From assembly GCF_008086615.1 (NCBI RefSeq), contig NZ_RXYB01000008.1:1-64000 (forward strand): 64,000 nt of DNA, given 5' to 3'. Position 1 is the first letter of the stretch. The number at the start of each line of letters is the position of its first letter. Of the stretch, positions 8,451 to 17,286 are shown in pieces. The notes under the pieces were generated by a model, which was given only the letters and a program-made list of their open reading frames with translations, searched no databases and was not told the DNA's origin. Source of the DNA: Acetobacterium tundrae. GTDB taxonomy: Bacteria; Bacillota; Clostridia; Eubacteriales; Eubacteriaceae. Position numbers and translations under genes: made by a program.

Positions 8451-9368
8451 TTATTTTTCTTTCTTCGGTAATATGCTAAGTAACTCTAACACTTCAGTTT
8501 GAGTGGCTAAGTTTTCTGAAAATGCTGAGGCGCTTCCTGTCGCAACTCCCATTCGAAATGCTTCTTCAAAATCGTTGTTTAGTAAATATCCGGCAATAAA
8601 ACCTGCCACCATTGAATCTCCTGCCCCAACAGAATTTTTAACCAAACCCATTGGTGCCTTCATTTCATGGATATTATCGTTTTCATCGATAAGAATAGCG
8701 CCTTCGCCAGCCATTGAAACCAAGACGTTTTTCGCACCTATTTTCTGAAGTCGTTTTGCATATAAAATGACATCTTCACGATTTTTTACCGTCACTCCAA
8801 AAATTTCACTCAATTCCTGTTTGTTAGGTTTAATTAAAAATGGTTTGTACTTAACTACCTTTAGCAACAGTTCTCCGGTCGCATCGACCACAATTTTAAT
8901 TTTTTTGTTTTCCAGATGATTCATAATATTTTCATATGTGTTTTCTGGAAGAGTCCCAGGAATACTGCCTGCCAGCACAAGGATATCCTGACTTTTTATC
9001 AAATCTAATTTTTCAAAAAGCTCCTTAATTTCTTTTTTTGTAATACTCGGACCTTGTCCGTTAATTTCGCTTTCTTTATCCGATTTTATTTTTACATTAA
9101 TTCGAGAAATCCCTGATTTTATTTTCACAAAATCTGTGTAGCATCCAAAATCATTGACCATTCGCTGAATTTCTTTTCCGGTAAACCCACCCAAGAATCC
9201 CAATGCAACATTTCTGACCCCCAGGTTTTTTAGTACCATGGAAACATTAATACCTTTTCCTCCCGGAAAAATATGTTCCCACTGACTCCGGTTAACCGCA
9301 CCCTCTTGAAATGTATCCAACCCAATAATATAATCTAAGGATGGATTGAATGTTACTGTAAAAATCAC
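8451..9368 (-). CDS. fruK: 1-phosphofructokinase (PfkB family)
   Basis: This 305-residue sugar kinase phosphorylates fructose 1-phosphate to fructose 1,6-bisphosphate, feeding the product of FruA into glycolysis. The N-terminal FNPSLDYII and the PGGKGINVSMVLKNLG signature are family hallmarks. The C-terminal SVGAGDSMVAGF motif carries the catalytic Asp and the anion hole. Its ATG overlaps the fruR stop by 4 bp, so translational coupling is likely, and fruA follows after 12 bp. Tagatose-6-phosphate kinase is the nearest alternative, but the fru operon context settles it. Confidence 0.95.
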   Translation of the reverse strand: MIFTVTFNPSLDYIIGLDTFQEGAVNRSQWEHIFPGGKGINVSMVLKNLGVRNVALGFLGGFTGKEIQRMVNDFGCYTDFVKIKSGISRINVKIKSDKESEINGQGPSITKKEIKELFEKLDLIKSQDILVLAGSIPGTLPENTYENIMNHLENKKIKIVVDATGELLLKVVKYKPFLIKPNKQELSEIFGVTVKNREDVILYAKRLQKIGAKNVLVSMAGEGAILIDENDNIHEMKAPMGLVKNSVGAGDSMVAGFIAGYLLNNDFEEAFRMGVATGSASAFSENLATQTEVLELLSILPKKEK

Positions 9369-10117
9369 GTATTATCCACCTCCCATATTTTTGTGTATTT
9401 TTTATAGATTGCACTCGTGAGCTTTGTCGTAACGATTTCCCCGTCCTGCAAATTCCCAAAGCTAACCGGTGCAGTAATATTAAACTTTGTCGAATCAGCT
9501 AAAACATAGGCTACCTTACATCGGTAAAAAGCTTCACGTTTTACCTGAGCCTCGGTTGGATCCGGCGTACTAAAGCCAGCAACAATATCCACTCCGTTAG
9601 TTCCAAAGAAACCTTTTGAAAAGTGATACTTTGTCAGACATTTCAACACTTCACCGCCAACTACAGCTTCTGTAATTGGTTTGATTTCACCACCAAGGAT
9701 AATTGTTCGGCAACCTTTTTTCACAAGTTTCTTTGCAATGACCATTCCATTAGTGACATAAACAGCCCCTAATTCTTTTATATAATCAACCATCGCCTCA
9801 GTTGTGGTGCCCGCATCAATGTATACAAAGTCGTTATTTTCAATGAGACCTGCACTAAACTTCCCAATCTGTTGTTTTTCCTCTTTATAATGATCTCCTC
9901 TAAACTGAATGTCAAAATCTATTGATGTAAAGCTCCCATTGATGCGCGTGGCACCCCCATGAACTTTATTTAATTTTTTACTCTTATTTAGCGTTGTTAA
10001 ATCCCTTCGAATAGTCGACTCGGATATTGCCAGTGTTTTTGATAACTCCGAAACGGTCACGGCTCCTTTTTTTTCAATCAATTCTAATATTTTAGTAAAA
10101 CGTTCTTCAATAAGCAT
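9365..10117 (-). CDS. fruR: DeoR-family transcriptional regulator of the fru operon
   Basis: This 250-residue protein has an N-terminal winged helix-turn-helix with the DeoR signature (SELSKTLAISESTIRRDL, about residues 19-36). A C-terminal sugar-phosphate-sensing domain follows (DAGTTTEAMVDYI, GGEIKPITEAVVGG, ADSTKF). DeoR regulators of fruRKA operons repress in the absence of fructose 1-phosphate. It is first in the operon and overlaps fruK by 4 bp, so it probably autoregulates through the promoter at 10139-10167, which is flanked by two copies of CATATTCTT. Confidence 0.92.
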   Translation of the reverse strand: MLIEERFTKILELIEKKGAVTVSELSKTLAISESTIRRDLTTLNKSKKLNKVHGGATRINGSFTSIDFDIQFRGDHYKEEKQQIGKFSAGLIENNDFVYIDAGTTTEAMVDYIKELGAVYVTNGMVIAKKLVKKGCRTIILGGEIKPITEAVVGGEVLKCLTKYHFSKGFFGTNGVDIVAGFSTPDPTEAQVKREAFYRCKVAYVLADSTKFNITAPVSFGNLQDGEIVTTKLTSAIYKKYTKIWEVDNT

Positions 10118-10138
10118 CTACTCACCTCTTTTAATTGA

Positions 10139-10187
10139 ATGATATCAGCATATTCTTTCATTGTCAATCATTATTGTTCATATTCTT
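10139..10187 (-). promoter_or_regulatory. fru operon promoter with paired direct repeats
   Basis: The minus strand has TTGACA (10162-10167), a 17 bp spacer and TATCAT (10139-10144), ending about 20 bp before fruR. Two identical 9-mers (plus strand CATATTCTT at 10149-10157 and 10179-10187) lie exactly 30 bp apart, one inside the spacer and one just upstream of the -35. Direct repeats in phase around the promoter suit a DeoR-type operator; that role is inferred. Confidence 0.72.
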
Positions 10188-10353
10188 CCATTTGTCGTCA
10201 CTTTTTTTCTTTGCCTATTTATATTTCAATTATTCTGTTTATTACCCAAATTTTTTTCAGTTAATTAAATATTTTCTCAATTCCCGTACTTCATGTTTAA
10301 TTCAAGGCCTGGTCTTCTTTAAAAGCATTAACATCAAAATATTTTGCGCAAAA

Positions 10354-10392
10354 TAAAAAAAGATAGCAAACTAATGTTCACTATCTTTCTTC
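10354..10392 (-). terminator. Terminator after the TetR gene
   Basis: An imperfect hairpin (AGATAG...CTATCT, extended by partly paired CAAAC/GTTCA) is followed on the minus strand by an A/T-rich run. It is located about 15 bp after the TetR stop codon. Confidence 0.65.
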
Positions 10393-10407
10393 TAAATTTT
10401 AATAGTA

Positions 10408-11055
10408 TCAAATCAAAAATTTAATATCTACTGGCTTGTTTTTGTTGGAAAAATCCAAACCCTGTTGGATCGTATTCTCTATCATCTCTCCATCAAGATT
10501 CATTAATCTAAATAAATTCCTCACAAAGAAATAGACCATCGCCCTGCTTGTAAACTTAATTTCCTTTTCATAGAAATCAATGAACAGTTCTTTTCTTGCT
10601 CCATATTCTGATCGTGCAATGATTTCCAAATCTGCTTCAATGTAGTTTTTGTTTAAAAAATCCAGGCAAGATCGATTCATGGTTTTAGTGATGTTTGTCC
10701 TTCCATGGGGATTCACATTTTTAACCAACACTTCATAATAAAGGGTTTTATTATGTTCATCATTTAAAATTGCTTCGTAGTACAATATCAGGGAATAACA
10801 ATACTTGGTATAAAGATTGAGATTACCGGAAACAGAAGAAACATATTCGTACAATGCCAGAAAGAAAACATTATAGATGTCTGAGATCATTTCATCCTTC
10901 TTTTTATAATAGTAAGTGATGGTTCCCAGTTTAACATTGGCACGATCTGCAATATCTTGTATCCCTGTTTTATTATATCCATTCTCGTAAAATAGAATTT
11001 TTGCGGTATTGATAATATTTTGTTTAGTTTGTGTTCCTTTTTTTGACTTTGCCAT
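10408..11055 (-). CDS. TetR/AcrR-family transcriptional regulator
   Basis: This 215-residue protein has a TetR-type N-terminal DNA-binding domain. The helix-turn-helix core is about residues 26-50 (GYNKTGIQDIADRANVKLGT followed by ITYYYKKKDEM). The C-terminal ligand domain shows no recognisable relation and contains many aromatic residues. The gene has its own promoter and terminator. The upstream neighbours on the same strand are an ACT protein and phenylacetate-CoA ligase, but they are separated by this gene's promoter, so a regulatory link is only a guess. No clear operator palindrome was identified. Confidence 0.85.
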   Translation of the reverse strand: MAKSKKGTQTKQNIINTAKILFYENGYNKTGIQDIADRANVKLGTITYYYKKKDEMISDIYNVFFLALYEYVSSVSGNLNLYTKYCYSLILYYEAILNDEHNKTLYYEVLVKNVNPHGRTNITKTMNRSCLDFLNKNYIEADLEIIARSEYGARKELFIDFYEKEIKFTSRAMVYFFVRNLFRLMNLDGEMIENTIQQGLDFSNKNKPVDIKFLI

Positions 11056-11121
11056 GATTTACCTTTCTTAAAACAATTAATTCTTCATATTATATGCATT
11101 TAATTTTAATTCATATCTTTT

Positions 11122-11150
11122 ATCATACGAAAAGTTGCGGCAAATGTCAA
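11122..11150 (-). promoter_or_regulatory. Promoter of the TetR-family gene
   Basis: The minus strand has TTGACA (11145-11150), a 17 bp spacer and TATGAT (11122-11127), about 65 bp before the start codon. Confidence 0.82.
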
Positions 11151-11193
11151 TATATAGTTTTAGAATGTTCTAGCTTTAAGCTTCCATATTTTT

Positions 11194-11631
11194 TTATTTC
11201 ATTAATAATGTTTCGGCGTCTAACAAATTGACAGTTGAAATCTTCTCAATCGTTTCAATAGCTTTTTGCTGAACCTCATCATCAACGCGAATGATAATAA
11301 TTGCATTTTCTGTTTTTTTTGGCAGAAAAGAATAGGCATACACAATGTTTATTTTTGCTTGAGTTAGGGCATCTACCAGATTACTTAATCCGCCTGGCTG
11401 ATCAGGAACTTCAGCTGCTAAAACAGAGGTCAATGTACATCGAATGTTATTCTTTTTCAGTACTTCAATTCCTTTTTCTGTCTCCTGCAAAATCAAACGA
11501 ATGATCCCATAATCCATCGTTTCCGCAATATTCAGGGAACGAATATTAATGTTATTTTCCGCCAGAATTTTAAGCATCTTATTCAAACGGCCTTCGTGAT
11601 TTTCCATGAAAATTGAAACTTGTCGTATCAT
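11194..11631 (-). CDS. Tandem ACT-domain protein
   Basis: This 145-residue protein consists of two ACT-like modules. The first begins RQVSIFMENHEGRLNKMLKIL and the second contains VPDQPGGLSNLVDAL. ACT domains bind amino acids as regulatory ligands. Small stand-alone ACT proteins of this kind often sit beside phenylacetate-CoA ligase genes in anaerobes. Here the gene follows paaK after 11 bp in one transcript, behind a T-box leader. A role in sensing an aromatic or branched amino acid and modulating the ligase or its pathway is inference. No catalytic domain is present. Confidence 0.82.
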   Translation of the reverse strand: MIRQVSIFMENHEGRLNKMLKILAENNINIRSLNIAETMDYGIIRLILQETEKGIEVLKKNNIRCTLTSVLAAEVPDQPGGLSNLVDALTQAKINIVYAYSFLPKKTENAIIIIRVDDEVQQKAIETIEKISTVNLLDAETLLMK

Positions 11632-11642
11632 TTTTTCTCCTC

Positions 11643-12944
11643 CTAAATTTTTCTTAAATCCAGAACCCGTTGGCTTTTTCCGCCCTCAGCCCTGGGAAGG
11701 CTTCCCGGTTCAACAAGGGCAATTTTTGCATTAATACCAATCGTTGAATGAATCCGCAGGGCAATCCGTTTTTCAAGTTTTTCAAGATTGCTGATTTTAT
11801 CCGAAAACATTTCTTCACTGAGTTCAACCTTGATTTCGAGCGTATCCAAAGATCCTTCTCTTCTGACGATCAGCTGATAATGGGGTTCGACTTCTCCAAG
11901 TTCCAAAAGAACACTTTCAATTTGGGTTGGGAATACATTTACCCCTCGAATGATTAACATATCATCCGTTCTTCCCTGCAATCGATTAATTCTTAAATGA
12001 GTTCGTCCACATCCACATGGTTCTGGATTAATCGAAGTAATATCATGGGTTTGGTAACGTAAAAGTGGAATTCCTTCTTTTGTAATGGTTGTGATTACCA
12101 ACTCTCCCTGCTCACCGTAAGGTAGCACTTTTAAAGTGACCGGATCAATGATTTCTGGAATAAAATGATCTTCCCAAATATGCAGTCCATTCTGGGCTTC
12201 ACATTCAATGGCAACACTTGGTCCCATAATTTCTGATAATCCATAGATATCGTGAGCTTTAATTTTTAATTTCTTTTCGATCTCTTTTCTCATACTGTCT
12301 GACCAGGGCTCTGCACCAAAAACACCAACTTTAAGTTTTAAAGATTCTGGATCGATTCCCTTTTTTTTGAGAGCATCTCCCAAATAGATGGCATAGGATG
12401 GTGTACATGTCAATACGGTTGTCCCGAAATCCTTCATAATCATAATTTGTTTGTCCGTATTCCCACCGGAAATCGGAATAATTGAAGCGCCCAACATTTC
12501 AGCGCCATAATGAACTCCCAGTCCTCCGGTAAACAATCCGTATCCATAAGCATTTTGCACCACTGAGTGAGAATCTGCTCCGGCTGCCACCAACGAACGT
12601 GCCATTATCTCAGCCCAGATGGTAATATCTTTTCTGGTGTAACCAACAACCGTTGGTTTGCCGGTTGTTCCGGAAGATGCATGGATTCTCACAATTTTTT
12701 CCAATGGCACGGCAAACAATCCATATGGATAATTATCTCTCAAATCCACCTTAGTTGTAAAGGGGAGCTTTTGCAAATCCGAAAGCTCTTGAACATCTTC
12801 TGGAACTAAGCCGGCTTCCTGAAATTTGTTTCGATAAAATGGAACATCATGATAGATTCGATTGACCATTTCTTTTAACCGTTCTAATTGCAGTTCCTGC
12901 AATTTTTCTCTTGGCATACATTCACAACTCTTATTCCAATACAT
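11643..12944 (-). CDS. paaK: Phenylacetate-CoA ligase family protein
   Basis: This 433-residue adenylate-forming enzyme has the PaaK length and motifs. The phosphate loop is [18 protein letters not shown] (about residues 85-102), followed by [26 protein letters not shown] for the adenine-binding motif, and the hinge near [23 protein letters not shown]. It ligates CoA to an aryl acid with ATP, giving AMP and PPi. In amino-acid-fermenting anaerobes such enzymes are linked to aromatic amino acid breakdown through arylpyruvates. Here it is preceded by a T-box leader and followed closely by a tandem ACT protein, which ties it to amino acid status. The exact acid substrate cannot be read from the sequence. 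Confidence 0.9.
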   Translation of the reverse strand: MYWNKSCECMPREKLQELQLERLKEMVNRIYHDVPFYRNKFQEAGLVPEDVQELSDLQKLPFTTKVDLRDNYPYGLFAVPLEKIVRIHASSGTTGKPTVVGYTRKDITIWAEIMARSLVAAGADSHSVVQNAYGYGLFTGGLGVHYGAEMLGASIIPISGGNTDKQIMIMKDFGTTVLTCTPSYAIYLGDALKKKGIDPESLKLKVGVFGAEPWSDSMRKEIEKKLKIKAHDIYGLSEIMGPSVAIECEAQNGLHIWEDHFIPEIIDPVTLKVLPYGEQGELVITTITKEGIPLLRYQTHDITSINPEPCGCGRTHLRINRLQGRTDDMLIIRGVNVFPTQIESVLLELGEVEPHYQLIVRREGSLDTLEIKVELSEEMFSDKISNLEKLEKRIALRIHSTIGINAKIALVEPGSLPRAEGGKSQRVLDLRKI

Positions 12945-13074
12945 TGTTTTCCTCCTGAATTTTCTTAATTATATCATTTACTAATGGTGTCTTCTTTAAA
13001 ACCACAGATGCTATGCAACCCCTCGTTCATGATAGTCCGGGATTGGCCGCTAGGGAAGTGCTTTCCCATATACT

Positions 13075-13368
13075 ATAAAAGACCCGTCCTTTATATAAAG
13101 GACGAGTCTTACTCGCGGTACCACCTAATTTGATTACATAATAATCCACTTACTTAAGAACACTCCCACAACTGCAGTTTATGTTCTTCCTTTTGATAAC
13201 GATAAGGATCTACCGGCTCTACCTAATAACGATCATCTGTTTCAATCCTATTCAGCAAAACAACTCCTGAGGGAACTTCATCATCCTTATCACCATCGGT
13301 TCTCACCATTACCGACTCTCTGCAGATTCTAAGAAGATTACTTTCCTCACTCATAGTTTTTTAATATA
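13075..13368 (-). promoter_or_regulatory. T-box leader controlling paaK-ACT
   Basis: On the minus strand the T-box antiterminator sequence AGGTGGTACCGCG (13119-13131) is followed by a strong terminator hairpin (13075-13112, CGTCCTTTA arms, then TTTTATAG). Upstream, Stem I features are visible: the AGTA side of a loop-E motif, an AGAGAG segment, and a descending strand ending GATGAAGTTCCCTCAGGAG near 13265-13285. The specifier is probably TTC (Phe); GTT (Val) in the overlapping reading cannot be excluded. The TGGT bulge would pair with a tRNA whose discriminator base is A, which fits both. The first gene downstream is paaK. Confidence 0.93.
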
Positions 13369-13374
13369 TGATCC

Positions 13375-13404
13375 ATTATATTCCTAATCTCAAAATATTG
13401 TCAA
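13375..13404 (-). promoter_or_regulatory. Promoter of the T-box/paaK transcript
   Basis: The minus strand has TTGACA (13399-13404), an 18 bp spacer and TATAAT (13375-13380). It lies directly downstream of the cobT stop codon, which makes paaK transcription independent of cobT. Confidence 0.88.
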
Positions 13405-13418
13405 GATATTTTTGATCC

Positions 13419-14489
13419 TTAAACTACACCTAAACCAACATCGCTATAAGTTGCCATTTCCCGATTCATATATAAAGCCGCTTCAACAATATTAAAAGCG
13501 ATGGCCGCTCCGCTTCCTTCACCCAAGCGCATACCCATATTCAAGAAAGGTTTTGCTCCAATAAATTCCGAACCGAAAGCTGCTCCTCTTTCTGCTGACG
13601 CATGGGAACAAATGAGATAACCTTTTACCTCTGGTTTCAGGGCAATCGCGATGGCCGCAGCAGCTGTTGAAATAAAGCCATCAATAAGAACCGGGACCTG
13701 ATGTGAAGCACCCGCAAGCATCGCTCCTGCCATGGCGCCAATCTCAAATCCGCCGACTTTTGCCAATACATCAATCGCATCATTTTTATCCGGTTTATTC
13801 AGGGCAATTGCATCTCTTATTACCTGGGCTTTGTTAACCATTTTTTCTTCTGATAAGTTTGCGCCAGCTCCAACAAGTTCGCCTGGATCAACACCACTGA
13901 AAGCGGAAAAAATTGCTGCACTTGGAGTTGTATTACAAATCCCTACTTCGCCAGTTCCCAGGATATTATATCCATTTTTAATCGCTCTTTCAGCCACATC
14001 AATTCCAGCCTCAAGAGATGCTATTGCTTCATCACGAGTCATTGCCGGACCCTTTCGCATATTCGATGTTCCCTTTCTTATTTTTTTATCCAAAATTTTT
14101 GATTTTCGATCAATTTCAGACATCATCCCGACATCACAGACAAAAATATCGGCTCCGGCTTGTTTGCAAAGTACTGCAACTCCGCTCTTTCCGGCAACGA
14201 CCATTTGGGCCATTAAATCAGTAACTTCTTGTGGTGCCGCCGCAACCCCTTCTTCAAAAACACCATGATCGCCGCAGAAAACGAGCATTGCTTTTTTGCT
14301 GACATCAGGGAACATTTCTCCTGAAATTCCTGATAATTGTACTGCAATTTCTTCCAGCACACCTAAACTGCCTACTGGTTTTAACAGATCATCAACCCGT
14401 ACTTTTGATTTTTTCATTATTTCTTCATTTAGTGGCTGAATTTTTTCTAATGTTTCATTTAATAAACTCATTTTTATCTCCTCTGTCAA
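13419..14489 (-). CDS. cobT: Nicotinate-nucleotide--dimethylbenzimidazole phosphoribosyltransferase
   Basis: This 356-residue protein has the typical CobT length. It transfers phosphoribose from nicotinate mononucleotide to a lower-ligand base (dimethylbenzimidazole or another benzimidazole) for assembly of the cobamide nucleotide loop. Motifs include FCGDHGVFEEGVAAAPQEVT near residues 69-88, the GTGEVGICNTTPSAAIFSAF loop, and the C-terminal FNMGMRLGEGSGAA segment (written here from NMGMRLGEGSGAA) with the catalytic-region glutamate. It is a single gene with no other cobamide genes nearby, and no cobalamin riboswitch is seen upstream. Acetogens depend on cobamides for the corrinoid protein of the Wood-Ljungdahl pathway, so the gene is expected. 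Confidence 0.95.
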   Translation of the reverse strand: MTEEIKMSLLNETLEKIQPLNEEIMKKSKVRVDDLLKPVGSLGVLEEIAVQLSGISGEMFPDVSKKAMLVFCGDHGVFEEGVAAAPQEVTDLMAQMVVAGKSGVAVLCKQAGADIFVCDVGMMSEIDRKSKILDKKIRKGTSNMRKGPAMTRDEAIASLEAGIDVAERAIKNGYNILGTGEVGICNTTPSAAIFSAFSGVDPGELVGAGANLSEEKMVNKAQVIRDAIALNKPDKNDAIDVLAKVGGFEIGAMAGAMLAGASHQVPVLIDGFISTAAAAIAIALKPEVKGYLICSHASAERGAAFGSEFIGAKPFLNMGMRLGEGSGAAIAFNIVEAALYMNREMATYSDVGLGVV

Positions 14490-14869
14490 TCTTATTATTT
14501 ATAAACTATATTATAGCACAATCATTATCTTGTGGAATCGATAATTTTCTGATTATTACAGGGACAATATTGCTTTAAATCATACCTGATTTTCTCGTTT
14601 ATCCACTGCAACCTTAACCACTATATTCCGCTCAACAAGTATTGGTCTCCGGTCCGTTCCAGTTTTGTCAAAAATATATGTAAAACAGCTTTTTTATATG
14701 ATAGAATACAAAGTCCGATTGATAACGAACTGGAAAATCAGAAAAATATTTTAATTCTTATCAACTAAATGAATAGTTCCGGAAATTTATACATTTTTGT
14801 TTATTTCATTAAGAAAAAGCATATTTAAATGATCTAAACAATTCCAAACCAGTGAAGGGTTGTGAATTG
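14490..14869 (+). other. 380 bp intergenic region between cobT and the amidase-domain gene
   Basis: No gene or known RNA family is evident. A TATAAT box on the minus strand near 14510 may belong to cobT, but its -35 is poor. An 8 bp inverted repeat (TTCCAGTT at 14658-14665, AACTGGAA at 14728-14735) brackets AT-rich sequence. No convincing promoter for the downstream gene was identified. Confidence 0.5.
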
Positions 14870-16189
14870 ATGAAAAAAAAATTTTTAATAAGCCTTATCT
14901 TGATAGTCTTTGTTGCAGTTGGACTTATTTTTGCTAAGGATTTTATAAATTCACCTAATTTCAAAGAAATCTCTGCCAGCATAAATAGTATTACATCAAA
15001 TGATTACGTTCGTATAGTAAACATCCGTAGCGGGGAAGATATGCTTGAGCCGGAAATGCTTGCTCCGATCTCCAAATATTTTGAAACAACCTGTGCCTCA
15101 ACCGCAGATTTGAAACTTACTGACATTACCACACTTTTTTTTGATCCATCCAGTGTAAATGCCTGGATTAATCAAAGCGCTCTCGACTATCTTATTAATT
15201 TAAGACTTGCTCAAACCAATGATTTGCGCATGACAAATTATGAATGCAATTTAAGGATATCTGAAATAAATGATACCGGAGACCAACTTGAAGTGGTCGT
15301 AACAGAAGATCGAACCGTGAATTTTGCTTTTATTCCCAACATCGACTCATCAAGCAGCGGAATAAAACATACCTTTTATTTAAAAAAAGATGACAATGGC
15401 TACGTAATTGTTGAACATCATCAGGAAGAAGACTACTTTTCAATGATAGAGAAAACAATTACCGATAATTCCGGTAATACAAAGGAAGCACCTGCGGTTC
15501 TTTTAAATCAAGCCTCAGCTGTTGTGAAAGACTTATCCTTAGAAAAAAAAGCAAATAATGCCAGCGAACAGAAAACCCGAGAAGCCAATTCTAAAAATCC
15601 CTATGACACCAAATCAGCCGTTAGCTATGCCATGACCTGGATTAATTCCCAAGGGGTTATCCGCAATACTGATGAATATGGTGTATACGACCAGTATGAC
15701 GGGAATTGCAACAACTATATTTCCCAATGTCTCCACGCGGGAGGAATCCCCATGGATTATTTTGGAGATGCAAACACTCAATGGAAATGGTATGATGATT
15801 CCATTAATTTAGAAGAAACGGATTCAGGCAGAAGTCCCGCCTGGGCAGGTGTCGACGAATTTTACACCTATGCCAGCGAAAACACGGGATATGGTCTTGA
15901 CGCGATTGTTGATGATAATGTTTTTAGTGGATCGATCGGTGATATTTTACAATTTGGTTATAATCAGGAGTGGCATCATTCGGTTATTATTACCGATGTT
16001 ATTAAAGATGCGAATGGTAATATGTTGGATTATCTTATTAATTCAAATACTACCGACCGAATAAACTATCCCGCCAGTGCCTACGGCTATCCAGAAATGC
16101 GATTGATCAAAATCATGGGCTGGAACGATAATCCGGCTGATCCCAACGCTGGCAGCGAAAATGAACCAAATACCCTTCAGAACCCCTAA
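14870..16189 (+). CDS. Secreted or membrane-anchored protein with C-terminal amidase-like (Amidase_6) domain
   Basis: The product is 439 residues from the ATG at 14870. An upstream in-frame GTG at 14852 has no ribosome site, whereas AAGGG lies about 10 nt before this ATG. The protein begins MKKKFLISLILIVFVAVGLIF, an uncleaved signal anchor or signal peptide. Its middle part (about 30-230) is unrecognised. The C-terminal 180 residues show the Amidase_6 pattern: NPYDTKSAVSYAMTWIN, then DGNCNNYISQCLHAGG with the presumed nucleophilic Cys, then EWHHSVIITDV with the His. This fold is related to NlpC/P60-like cysteine peptidases. A role in cell-wall or peptide hydrolysis is inferred from secretion plus domain. 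Transcribed alone. Confidence 0.78.
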   Translation: MKKKFLISLILIVFVAVGLIFAKDFINSPNFKEISASINSITSNDYVRIVNIRSGEDMLEPEMLAPISKYFETTCASTADLKLTDITTLFFDPSSVNAWINQSALDYLINLRLAQTNDLRMTNYECNLRISEINDTGDQLEVVVTEDRTVNFAFIPNIDSSSSGIKHTFYLKKDDNGYVIVEHHQEEDYFSMIEKTITDNSGNTKEAPAVLLNQASAVVKDLSLEKKANNASEQKTREANSKNPYDTKSAVSYAMTWINSQGVIRNTDEYGVYDQYDGNCNNYISQCLHAGGIPMDYFGDANTQWKWYDDSINLEETDSGRSPAWAGVDEFYTYASENTGYGLDAIVDDNVFSGSIGDILQFGYNQEWHHSVIITDVIKDANGNMLDYLINSNTTDRINYPASAYGYPEMRLIKIMGWNDNPADPNAGSENEPNTLQNP

Positions 16190-16257
16190 AGCGAAAACAC
16201 AAACCTTCAGATTGTTACCTCCATGAGACCGTACCAGTTATAAATCATAATATAAAT

Positions 16258-16320
16258 TTAAAGCCAGCTATTCGTTCTGTCTGTGTTTTTCCAAACACAG
16301 CGACAAATAACTGGCCTTAA
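16258..16320 (-). terminator. Two-tier hairpin between the amidase gene and metQ
   Basis: An outer stem (AAGCCAGCTATT with AATAACTGGCCTT) encloses an inner CTGTGTTT/AAACACAG hairpin. It lies between convergent genes. The flanking T-tracts are modest, so bidirectional termination is likely but not certain. Confidence 0.6.
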
Positions 16321-16346
16321 TTATCATGTTGCCTTATTGATTTTTA

Positions 16347-17165
16347 TTAGAAAATAGGTACAACTGCACCTTTATAGGTATCTTCTATGTAAGCTTTAAC
16401 TTTGTCACTTTTAAGTGCTTTCATCAATGCCACTGTTTTAGCACTATTCTCATCGCCGGCACGAACAGCCACAATGTTTGCATAGGTTTGTGCCGCCAGG
16501 GAATCTTTTTCTTCTTTCGCAATCGCATCTGTACTGACATTCAATCCGGCTTCAATCGCGTAATTTCCGTTGATAACAGCTAAATCCACATCCTGTAATG
16601 ATCGCGCCAATTGTGCCGCTTCCAATTCTGCAAATTGAATATTTTTGGGATTTTCAATGATATCCTTTGGTGTTGCCTCAAGTCCAACACTAGGATTAAT
16701 TTTAATTAATCCATTTGTTTGAAGCAGTAACAAAGCACGCGCTTCATTGGTCGTATCATTTGGAATCGCGATAGTTGAACCATCCGCAAGTGCATCAAGT
16801 GTTTTTGTTTTTCCTGGATACAAACCCAATGGTTCATAATGAATAGCACCTGCACTTACAAGTTTTGTATTGTTTTTGGTATTAAAATCTTCTAAATAGG
16901 GAAGATGTTGGAAATAGTTGGCATCCAACTCTCCACTTTGCAGTGTTAAGTTAGGTTGAACATAATCCGTAAATTCTTTAATTTGCAAAGTATATCCTTC
17001 ATCTGCCAATACCTCTCCGGCAACTTTTAAAATCTCTGCATGCGGTGTAGGACTGGCACCAACAGTAATCGTTTTGTCATCAGCTCCCGTACTTTTTGCT
17101 GCGCAACCGGTCAGCAATGCGAGCCCAATAATACTAATCAATAATAACGAACCAAACTTTTTCAT
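16347..17165 (-). CDS. metQ: Methionine ABC transporter substrate-binding lipoprotein (MetQ/NlpA family)
   Basis: This 272-residue lipoprotein has a signal peptide ending in a lipobox (LALLTGC, acylated Cys21). The NlpA/MetQ body includes ITVGASPTPHAEILK, YVQPNLTLQSGELDANYFQHLPYL and AQLARSLQDVDLAVINGNYAIEAG, all typical of MetQ. It would bind methionine outside the membrane and deliver it to MetI. It is last in the metN-metI-metQ operon, with a 121 bp gap after metI. Some family members bind other D- or L-amino acids; the MetN partner with its NIL domain favours methionine. Confidence 0.93.
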   Translation of the reverse strand: MKKFGSLLLISIIGLALLTGCAAKSTGADDKTITVGASPTPHAEILKVAGEVLADEGYTLQIKEFTDYVQPNLTLQSGELDANYFQHLPYLEDFNTKNNTKLVSAGAIHYEPLGLYPGKTKTLDALADGSTIAIPNDTTNEARALLLLQTNGLIKINPSVGLEATPKDIIENPKNIQFAELEAAQLARSLQDVDLAVINGNYAIEAGLNVSTDAIAKEEKDSLAAQTYANIVAVRAGDENSAKTVALMKALKSDKVKAYIEDTYKGAVVPIF

Positions 17166-17286
17166 TTTTCTCTCCTCTTCTTTCTATATGGGATCTCTCA
17201 AATTCCATATAATTCCTACATGTTTAATATGTAATATAACATAGCAAATTTCAGTTGTCAATCTTCTTTTTTTAAAAAACAAGCTG

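Noticed and set aside
13732-14268. 178-residue plus-strand frame opposite cobT
   Set aside because: It is a mirror of the cobT codon pattern, with no ribosome site or recognisable protein.
14490-14600. Cobalamin riboswitch before cobT
   Set aside because: The B12-box (GCCACTG-type core) is not seen in the upstream region.
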